From Micropterus salmoides (Eukaryota; Chordata; Actinopteri; Centrarchiformes; Centrarchidae), in the NCBI RefSeq assembly GCF_014851395.1, contig NW_024040817.1:33514340-33578339 (forward strand): a stretch of 64,000 nt of DNA. Reading direction: 5' to 3'. Under the pieces are notes generated by a model, which saw nothing but the letters and a program-made list of their open reading frames with translations, searched no databases and was not told where the DNA came from. Each line of letters begins with the position of its first letter. Position 1 is the stretch's first letter. Shown in pieces: positions 55,730 to 64,000 of the stretch. The position numbers were made by a program, and so were the translations under genes.

Positions 55730-56145
55730 TCCCTACACACAAAGCAATCTCAATCCCGGTTGTTCTTATCTGTGGCACCCCGATGGTGGAACGTGCTACC
55801 ACACGCCATCAAAGCAGGGGCGTCCCTCTCTAACTTCAAGAAGCTCTTGAAAACTCATCTCTTCCGAGAACACTTCCTCTTATAACACCTCTAACTCCTA
55901 ACCTCTAACATGCACTTCCTGTGCTCTTCTTCTATCCCCTTACAATTCTCTTGTATTGATTGCTTCTTTCCCTAGGTATTTACCCCATTGATGTGATATA
56001 TGCTATTAGCTCTTACTATTATTTATTGCTGCCCTTACTAGTATGTATTGTCAGAAGTGGATCTCTTGTTGTATTGATGCTCTGTTGATGCTTGTATGTT
56101 GTTCCTCAACTCGTCTGCCAAATGAGTAAATGTAACATAATGTAA
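55730..56145 (+). mobile_element. LINE 3' end, second copy of the 42,890-43,440 family
   Basis: It is collinear with 43,005-43,440: CACACAAAGCAATCTCAATC, GATGGTGGAACGTGCTACCA, AACTTCAAGAAGCTCTTGAA and AACTCATCTCTTCCGAGAAC. Part of the shared tail (about 20 bp before CTGCCAAATGAGTAAATG) is missing. Confidence 0.85.
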
Positions 56146-56671
56146 ATGTATATGAATTTCTTTGCCCATATGAGCTGCTGACCAAATATCAGCTCCAGGA
56201 ATGCCAAGGCATCACCCCAATCCCCACTGTTTCGCACCAAAACAGGAAAAATGGCCACTTGATTCTGGTTCCAGAAGCATTTATACAAAGTCCTCTGCAT
56301 TTCAGGCATATCCCCAGAACAGGTCCTCTGCTGCTGGTCATCACAGGCATCGCTCCAACATGCGCAACAATTTTAATGATCTCTGGACCTCATCAACTTC
56401 CACCTGTCCGCTGCTCATGCCAAGCAACCCCTTGCCGTAATGTAAATAGTCAAGCTAATTGTGTGCAAGCAGTGTGCATTAAAGTAGTATTGATTTAGCC
56501 TGATGAAGAAAAGAAATAAAGAAAAGCAAAGACCAAATGATCCACATGAAAAAAGAAGTCTTTCTAAGTGAAGAAGAGAATACACCTGTATTTAATAAGT
56601 AATTAATAAGGAAGTATATCAATATATTTTTGATGTGTAGGTAATTTTCATCCTCTATTTTCTTGGAGGTT

Positions 56672-57429
56672 TTATTAGGCCCAAACAGTGACTGCTGTGA
56701 GGTCCCTATTGTGTTTGTTGGAATTATTATTATTTCTATTCTTTCCCATTGGATGGCGCCCCCTAACAATTTTTAAAACCAAAGCCCCCTCCTTTCTCTT
56801 CAGCCTACATTCACCAAATTTTGCAGGTATATGTATCGTGTCCAGACTTAAAAATCTTGGACCAATAACCTAAACCCAACAGGAAGTCAGCCATATTTGA
56901 CTGAATGTGCAACGGTTTTCCATTTACACCCTCCGTATCTTAACAAACTTCTCCTAGGGATATGATCAGATCGACTTCAAATGTGGGCTGTGCCATCCTA
57001 ACACCCTTGCGATGTTAAATTGGAAAGCTTTTTTTGATTGATCAAGTGGTGTGTCAATGACATGGCGTTCAATTTTGATGATTCGCCATGAAATAGAAAG
57101 TACTGTGTATATGGGCTGGACATGGTCATATCTGCCCCAAACTTCACGTTTGTTAAGAGTCCTGCCCTGAAGACATCTACATGCCAATATCCAGTCGTGG
57201 CAATAGCGCCACCTACTGGCAACAGGAAGTGACATGTTTTATTTGTTGCGATACTCCTCCTAACAGGATAATCCAATTTGGTTCAAAACTGTCTCAAAAA
57301 AGACCTAGTTGATGTAAGGTTGTAAAGCTTGTGAGCTGTCGTCAAACGGTGTTGCCATGGAAATGCATTATTCGCCATGAAATATTAAGCTGAATTTTGA
57401 GAGGCTTATGATGCTTGAAATATCAAAAC

Positions 57430-57465
<36 letters not shown>

Positions 57466-58976
57466 AGAATGGGTGTGTTGTGTTGTCTAATACTGTTCAA
57501 GGGCATGTGAATGATAAAACGGCTCTATAGCGCCACCTACAGGATTTCAAAGGAGCAGCCCCAGCTGTCTTTTACACCCTTCCAAATTTTGTAGGCATGT
57601 GTATAATACCCGGACTTAAAGAAAAGTCTCTTGGAGCCATATAGGGCTGTCGCGATGAAGTAATTTCCACCGCGGCAATATGTTAGGACTCAACAGCGTG
57701 GTATGCAGTATTATCGCATCTTTCATCAATGAAGTAATTTGGTGCCATATATCATAGTAAAGAGTCTCTGTCACCTCACTGCACAGCAAGCCGCTAACAG
57801 CAGCTTTATGGTTGGAGCAAGCTAGCTGCTGGGTACTAGTCAACAACATTGCCAAGCAAACTCCTTTTTGTAGTTTGACCGTGTCTTTTTCACACGTAGC
57901 TATATCATTACCTTCAGGGCACAAGCCCATTTCCATACGCAGCAACACACACGCACGCCACGGTGCGGAGCCGAATAGCTGACCGCAACTAACCCCTGCG
58001 CTGTGGTAACATTAGAACTAAATTTCAACAGAAAGCAACATGAAAAACAGCTGCAGGCATCCGACACACTGCGCTCGTTAGTTAGTGAGCTTCAAATGAG
58101 GCTTACCGTTCAGTTTGTCTCAACTGTCCCTCCGGATTACAACTTTAGTCGAACATACTTTAACGAACTCCTCCTAGAGCTTTAACCCGATCGACTTCAA
58201 ATGTGGGCAGCGTGACCTTAACGGCCTTGCGATGTTAAATTGCGAAACTTTTTTATTTTTTAAATCGACCAAACAGTGTGTCCATGTCGTGGCGTTCAAT
58301 GTTGATGATTCGCCATGAAAGGGAAGTAGCATGTAAATGGACTAGACATGATCAGATCTGTCCCAAAATCACATGTCAACCCCTAACTGACTTACATGTC
58401 AATATCCAGTCATAGTGACAGCGCCAACTACTGGTCTCAGGAAAGAACATGTTTCAAACTTTCTGTTTTGCCTCATTCATGTTTGTACCCCACATAGCAC
58501 CTTAGGGACGAAAATGTCCATAGCATAGCAGGTTGACCACATCCATCTCAAAGTTCTGCAGGAAAGCCATAATGCTTTATATTGCGAAACTTCTGAGTTC
58601 TTGTCAAATGCCGTTGCCCTGGTGAGTAATTACTCGCCATGAAGAGAGCTGTACCTTTAAACCCACTAATAGTCAGCCACTTTGAATTAAAGTAGTAACT
58701 GACAGATCAGCCACACATTGTCAGATATTTTCCACACATCACCTTTTTGATATTTGCAGTATTAACTTCCCGTCCCGCCCTGTAGACATCTACATGCCAA
58801 TGTTCCATTACAATGATAGTGCCACCTACTATTCAACGGTTGTGCTTAACTCCCTTCAAAATGACAGAACGCACAATGGATACACGAGGTCATACCATGC
58901 AACTGCTACATGGGTGCGGCACACCCCAACGTACGGGAGGTGTTCAGGCCTGCTCATCGCTGCTTGCAGCTTTAAT
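56672..58976 (-). mobile_element. GCTGCAAGCAGC repeat, older inverted copy
   Basis: Read on the minus strand it begins AATTAAAGCTGCAAGCAGCG at 58,976 and ends GGACCTCACAGCAGTCACTG then TTTGGGCCTAATAA at 56,672. Internal units repeat (ATGTGGGC... with CTTGCGATGTTAAATTG at 57,006 and 58,222) but are much more diverged than the 468-bp units. It contains a (CA)14 microsatellite at 57,436-57,463 and an inserted hAT-like piece starting AGGGCTGTCGCGATGAAG at 57,644. Confidence 0.75.
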
Positions 58977-59084
58977 TGTTGTATTGTTTGTGTTCTTAAT
59001 CTATTATTTTGAACTGCTGCTGTGTGACTATATTACTTAGCAAGAGGATGCTGAATTTTGAATGAATTTTAATTATATGTGCTG

Positions 59085-59290
59085 ACAGTAATAAGGGGCT
59101 TTCCCTAATTTTGTGGAACATAAAGGGATTAGGTAATCCACGTCAAAAGATGTTTGTCTTTCCTTAAATCTAAACAGGGCATTTCTGCAAGAAACACACC
59201 TACCACCTCTTGGTTGGTTTTTGTGTCAAATGGCACAAAGAGAAGCAGAGGAGTAGCTATTCTTGAGAAGGGAGTAGTAGAGAGATGATT
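59085..59290 (+). mobile_element. L1-like endonuclease remnant
   Basis: LWNIKGLGNPRQKM, then AFLQETHLPPL in a neighbouring frame and KRSRGVAILEKGVVE are the start of an L1-type endonuclease (compare N-C/K-G and Q-E-T-H in the 31,747 ORF2). Only about 200 bp remain. Confidence 0.65.
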
Positions 59291-60585
59291 CAGGTAGACT
59301 TCTATTGATTTTAGTGGAAATACAACAAGTTCTCCAACCTAAACACCACCATAGGTTGTTTATCCATGCTTCCCAAAACAACACATATGACAACAACACA
59401 TACAGTATGAGCGTTAGCTCCCTTTCGCAAGTCATGTGACCTACATCACATTAAACATGTGGTTAATGTTGTGAAACTGTCACAGTTTTGTTAGGTTTAG
59501 GAAACAAACTATTCGGTTAGGTTTAGGAAAACATCGTGGTTTGGGTTCAAGTATGTATATTACGTAAGTCACGTGATGGTAGTCAGTAACACTAGTTAAC
59601 TTAAAACTCAACCTTTACTGGGTTTCACATGGGACTCAAATGCTGTGCCGAGTGAAAGTCTGGGGTCTGACCCATCCGATCACCCCTTCCACATGGACTT
59701 TCAAATACATAACCACCTCCTCCTTTGCTACCATTGTACGGCCACGTTGCTGCCACAACATAAATAAATATGGGTCGTAATAACATGCTGCGCAAACAAC
59801 ATTTATTAGCGTTTTTCTGGTGAGGACAGTCTTGGAAATAGAGTGGTCACATTGGTTTTGGCTTATGTTTATGCAACTACTACACATGACCCACATTTTC
59901 TGGGACAAATGGAGAAGAATTGGGGAGATGGGGGTTTGTTTGTTCAATTATTTTCATTTATTATTATTATTATTATTATCATCATTATTCTACACTAGTG
60001 CAGTACTTGTTCAAAATGTGCGTTTCCCATTGGTTTCACCAACAGCATTAATAACACTTGAACAACACGACAATGGCGGAGATACTTCCTTAGAACTTCA
60101 TATCACTCTTACAACTCCGTTTCAACACATTCGTTTGTAACATATTAATAAACCTGCGGATGTCGATAAACTGCAACAGTTCACTACCACATCGGAGCAT
60201 ATAAGCCCTGCCCCCGTGAGCTTACCCCACCCTCGCTGTTGCAGAGCGGAGCAGCTTGCACTGTACTGTACTTTTATTGAAAGTTTATTCATTCTAAATG
60301 TGTTGCATGTCCAAATTGCACCAAACGCGACACTGCGCTCCCTTGGGTCCACAGCAACACACCAAATGTGAGGTCAGTTGGATGATCGACATAATTGAAA
60401 TACAAACACACACACACACACACTCCTGCCTTTATTAGAGAGATGATATCTACATTTCAGAGCCAAAGTTGCTGGTTCAGAGTTAATCAGGAGCAACTCA
60501 TGAAGAAAGTCATCAGTATGTTGATGCACAGATATTTATAAAGTAGCCCAATCCTTACCCAATCATTCATTAATATAGTATCTCC
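59291..60585. other. No gene; simple repeats only
   Basis: It contains a (TTA)n run at 59,960-59,980 and (CA)n at 60,403-60,422; otherwise unrecognised. An inverted near-repeat of GTTAGGTTTAGGAAA occurs at 59,490-59,530. Confidence 0.5.
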
Positions 60586-60632
60586 CAGTCAGTTCTCTAG
60601 TAAATAATCATTATTTACTAGAGAACTGACTG
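60586..60632. repeat. Perfect 22-bp palindrome, 3-nt loop
   Basis: The left arm (60,586-60,607, starting CAGTCAGTTCTCTAG) and the right arm (60,611-60,632, ending CTAGAGAACTGACTG) are exact reverse complements around TCA. The sequence outside the arms does not pair. Confidence 0.95.
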
Positions 60633-60774
60633 CTAGAAGTACTTCACTAACTACTTATTAAAAATGTGTGTGTACCTGTATATGACATCCACCTCCCACA
60701 CGTACATAATGGTAATAATAGTTTACTCCTGCATCCTTTGCACTCAGCTCATTGCACCATCGTCTAAATCTGTC

Positions 60775-60777
<3 letters not shown>

Positions 60778-60809
<32 letters not shown>

Positions 60810-60838
60810 TATGTGTGTATGTGTGTGCGCGCGCTCTA
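60778..60838. repeat. (CA)n/(TG)n compound microsatellite
   Basis: CATACATACA, about fourteen CA units, then ATATGTGTGTATGTGTGTGC and GCGCGC: an alternating purine-pyrimidine tract of about 60 bp. Confidence 0.95.
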
Positions 60839-61760
60839 TAGTGTAGCCTGTGGCAATACATTTCAGGGCTAGGCCCGGATCTCCACTGAGCTGTAAGCGC
60901 CCCTGCTACTTATACACAATCAACAGTCTCCATGATAATGACACGACTAACGACTGATCCCATTGTATCAGTGTTAAGATTGATTCCAGCTGCTAGAAAC
61001 ATTATGACAGCACCATGGTGATTATGATAATTACACCAAATCATTTGCAAAAACAGCTACAAATTATCGTTTCAATCTGTTTTTTCTGTACCGAAATATT
61101 AAAAGTAGGCTATAGCTGTTTACAAAGAACCGAGCATCACCTCTGCTCCCTTACATATCATTACAGCATCGCTTTATTATCTGGCATTCTGTTCTAAAAT
61201 ATAATGTTCAATTAAACCCATTAATCCATCAATTCCTGCTTTTCCCGCGGTGTTTGTTTCGGGATAAAACCAGAGCGTTTGACAGTGTGGACAATAAAAG
61301 GGGCGGCAGGTTTACCTGTCTGCAAATGGCGCTGAATGTGAAAACATGTCAACAAATTGTCTTTTAGCAGCTCACAGTGTGTCCAGCATCACTCACCCGC
61401 TCTGTTCAGACACCAAGTTGAAGAAATGACCGCTCACTATTCCTTACAGCATCACATCAACAAAGTGCTAATGAATGGCATTATCAGGCGGCTTTAACAA
61501 TGTGTTTAGATACCAGGAGCAGAGGTTCCGTGGGCGTCTGTGCCCTCAGTGCTGTCTGACAGACAGCTAGAAGATGAGCAATATGTATGATCCCTCCTCA
61601 GCTGTAGGCTACTCAGCTGCTGAAGCTACACAGTGTTTGTACACGGTTTTCCTTAGCAGATGGAGGAAGACAATGTGCGGGTGAAAGCACCAGAATAAGC
61701 TAGTAAGTGAACCTTAAGGTCAGATATTTTTTATTATTAGCCTGTTTATTTTTGTCGAAC
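60839..61760. other. No recognisable feature
   Basis: Moderate GC at 61,240-61,680, with no repeat signature and no supported coding frame. It might include regulatory sequence, but I see no specific element. Confidence 0.4.
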
Positions 61761-61764
61761 TACT

Positions 61765-61965
61765 TTAAATTAAATTTTATTCATATAACACCAATAGACA
61801 GTAGTTTTTGTGATATTACTAACAAAGACCCAACAATTCCCACCATGAGTAAGCACTTGGCCACAGTGACAAGGAAAAACTAGGAAAGGAGGTAGACCTC
61901 AAGCAGAACTGTGAATCTGCCATTTGCCTCAAAGAGCTGGGTTGAGGGGGACACACAGTAGCACA
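61765..61965 (-). repeat. Diverged copy of the 62,205 repeat family
   Basis: AATTTTATTCATATAACACC, CCAACAATTCCCACCATGAG, GACAAGGAAAAACTAGGAAA and CCTCAAGCAGAACTGTGAAT follow the same order as 62,205-62,440. Confidence 0.7.
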
Positions 61966-62202
61966 ATGCAATAAAAAAATAATAGTGATAATGGTATAAC
62001 GGGTATTGAGCCACAGACCTTATGATTAGAACGACCACTCTGTCTCCGGAGCCACAGCCACTGAATTCTTAACTGATTAGACTTAAACACTAAACCTTGT
62101 AAATATCTATAATCATTCTGGTGAGTCCAGAAGACAAAGCATTAGGTTTGGTAACATTTGCTTTTGCTGTGCCTCTGGTATACATGCATGTATATAGTTC
62201 AA

Positions 62203-62440
62203 TTCAATTCAATTTTATTTATATAGCGCCAAATCACAACAACAGTTATCTCACAGCGCTTTTCATAAAAGAGCAGGTCTAGACCATACTCTGTGATGTT
62301 ATTTACAGAAGCCCAACAGTTCCCACCAAGAGCAGCACTAGGCGACAGAGGCAAGGAAAAACTTCCTTTTAAGAGGCAGAAACCTCGAGCAGAACCATGG
62401 CTCAGGGTGGGCGGCCATCTGCCTCGACCGGTTGGGGGTG
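62203..62440 (-). repeat. Retroposed repeat with TTCAATTCAATTT edge
   Basis: TTCAATTCAATTTTATTTAT then ATAGCGCCAAATCACAACAA is the inverted form of the tail seen at 46,385-46,446. The body includes CCAACAGTTCCCACCAAGAG and GAGGCAGAAACCTCGAGCAG. The tail is on the left, so the copy reads on the minus strand. Confidence 0.8.
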
Positions 62441-62444
62441 AAGG

Positions 62445-62486
62445 AGAGAGAGAGAGAGAGGGAGGGAGAGAGAGAGGGAGAGAGAC
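62445..62486. repeat. (GA)n microsatellite
   Basis: GAGAGAGAGAGAGAGAG with GGGA interruptions, next to the repeat at 62,203-62,440. Confidence 0.95.
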
Positions 62487-62639
62487 TTCCTTATTATTAC
62501 ATATATAGTATACACATCTATACGAGAAACAATCAGACAAAGAAAATAGTGAAAAGATAGTACACCCAAATTCTTTGTACTGACCACCCTTCAAATTATT
62601 TCTTACTGGTTAATATATATATATATGCTGAAAAATCCA

Positions 62640-63320
62640 GCCTGCAAGACAGTACATAGGGCAAATCAAACAAATCCACACGCTTTAGGCCCCCCTCCCC
62701 TTCCTTTACAGGAGGGTGGAGCTTTGCATGTAATGAGGCAAGTGTTTTTGTGAAAGCAGCTAATGGGAGCAGAGCAGTGAGCAGCCTGCTCCAATCACTG
62801 CTCTCAGAGCTGCTGTTCTAGGCAGAGATCCACCATCAGTAACCAGGGATCCCTGTGCCATAAAAAATAAATAAACGGATCCATTTTCACTCAGTGATTG
62901 TAAACAGTGTATCAGTGAAAGAGGAGAGCGTGTAGGCTGAAGTTATTTGAATTCATTTATAAAGACGTGAATTCAGGCAACATTCTATTTTATGACAGCT
63001 GGTGCAGAGTGCTGAGAGGTGTAGATACAATCCCACACGTGTTTGGACACTATGTTACATAATAGGCTGTAGTAAGCCTACATACTGAGTGCATGTGATG
63101 CAAGATTCTGTGATCAGATCTGGCATCACTCAGATACATTATATCAATCAATAAAAAGGAAGAGAGGATAGAAACAACAGTAAGCAGTTGAAGAGGAACA
63201 CAATACACATCACAGCAGAGGAGGAAAATCCTCAAATGAATACATTTTGTATTGTATTCTCATATCTGTGTGATTAGGACAGAGCTGAAGTCAGGATTTT
63301 GTTAGCCAATTTAGCACAAA
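62640..63320. other. No recognisable feature
   Basis: A stretch with CCCCTCCCCTTCCTTTACAG and AATAAATAAACGGATCC; no supported gene or repeat end. Confidence 0.35.
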
Positions 63321-64000
63321 TTAAAGCTGCAAGCAGCGTTGGGCGGGCCCTCGCACTTGTAGGCGCGTCCGGGTGTGAGCCGGCCGAGTTGCACATTCTG
63401 GAGCTCTGCCGGTGCGGCTGTGAATTTGCTACGCGGTTCCGACGCCGCATGAAGGTGCTATATGTCACTTCCTGTGTCCCCTACGTGGAGCTACATATCA
63501 CTTGCCGCTATGAATATAAATCGGTATTGGTGTGTAGATGTCTGCGGGGTGGGAGAGTTATCAAGCACGTAAAGTTTGTTTCAGATGTGAGCATGTACAC
63601 TGAACAATAATGTACCCAAACAATAAAATAAATTCCTTTTATATTTCCCTGCCTTGTTGTTTATGTGTACATACAGAGGAAGAATGTGAGAACAGCACAC
63701 ATTTCATCGTTACTGTGTGTTAGAGCATGGGAGAACAGTGGATACTTTTAATACAGCCCACACCCCTAATACTGTGTAACTATAACAAGTAGAGAACAGA
63801 AGAAAAAGATGTTCTTTCTTTACAACTGTCTGCATAGCTTATTCATATTGTGTAATGAATGAAAATAAATAGGCCTACTAGGATCCTCTCTACTTTGACA
63901 TTTAAGATTAGCTTGTTTGATCCACCTTCATACACATGTGACATTACTGTACAACTTGAGAAAGGTTAGTTGTTTTCTGCTCCAGCCTGCCTAAAAGAAA
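63321..64000 (+). mobile_element. GCTGCAAGCAGC repeat, composite copy 2 (cut by window edge)
   Basis: The head 63,321-63,603 is nearly identical to 48,604-48,885, including GCCGGCCGAGTTGCA and GGTGGGAGAGTTATCAAGCA. At the same position (after GAGCATGTACACTGAA) repeat family A begins (63,604 onward). The insertion was therefore already present before the two copies separated. The rest lies outside the window. Confidence 0.88.

Overview
This is eukaryotic DNA, most likely from a ray-finned (teleost) fish, probably a spiny-rayed lineage. That placement is an inference from the repeat families: Tc1-like and hAT transposons, L2/Rex1-like and L1-like LINEs, tRNA-derived SINEs, a high-copy repeat beginning GCTGCAAGCAGC, AACGTTA-rich patches and many CA/GA microsatellites. 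Nothing looks prokaryotic. There is no operon, CRISPR array, rRNA gene or free-standing tRNA gene.

One host gene is clearly recognisable. Four coding exons of protein 4.1 (epb41, the 4.1R-type membrane-skeleton protein) lie on the minus strand, with correct splice sites and continuous phase: 29,275-29,594 (start codon and headpiece), 7,064-7,357 (acidic linker and start of the FERM domain), 5,363-5,467 and 3,600-3,642 (FERM F1 lobe). The gene leaves the window at the left. The 21.9-kb intron between the first two of these exons is mostly transposon debris.

Layout. 0-3.4 kb: a broken LINE split by another repeat, a terminal-inverted-repeat element, a solo LTR and a strong hairpin. 3.6-7.4 kb: three epb41 exons. 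7.4-29.3 kb: intron holding two Tc1/mariner copies with dead transposases, remnants of a third Tc1 family, several hAT-type elements (one with a perfect 8-bp target duplication), arrays of TGTGGTA/TACCACA palindromes, LINE and SINE fragments, and two exon-like segments that may be remnants of another gene. 29.6-35.5 kb: a 5.4-kb L1-like element with a 14-bp target duplication, antisense to epb41, whose reverse transcriptase has lost both catalytic blocks. 35.5-46.9 kb: mainly unrecognised DNA, then hAT elements, a SINE and LINE fragments. 48.5-53 kb: a three-layer nest containing an array of 468-bp units. 53-59.3 kb: LINE 3' ends, SINEs, a BED-finger hAT fragment and an inverted copy of the GCTGCAAGCAGC repeat. 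59.3-64 kb: microsatellites, a perfect 22-bp palindrome, and a second copy of the composite repeat running off the right edge.

Apart from epb41, the coding capacity is that of selfish elements, all visibly broken. I found no convincing new multi-gene system. The observations most worth following are the composite repeat present twice, the base-pair-compensated hairpin at the repeat's 3' end, a SINE and a LINE sharing a 3' tail, a microsatellite forming the acceptor tract of an epb41 exon, and two unexplained hairpins.
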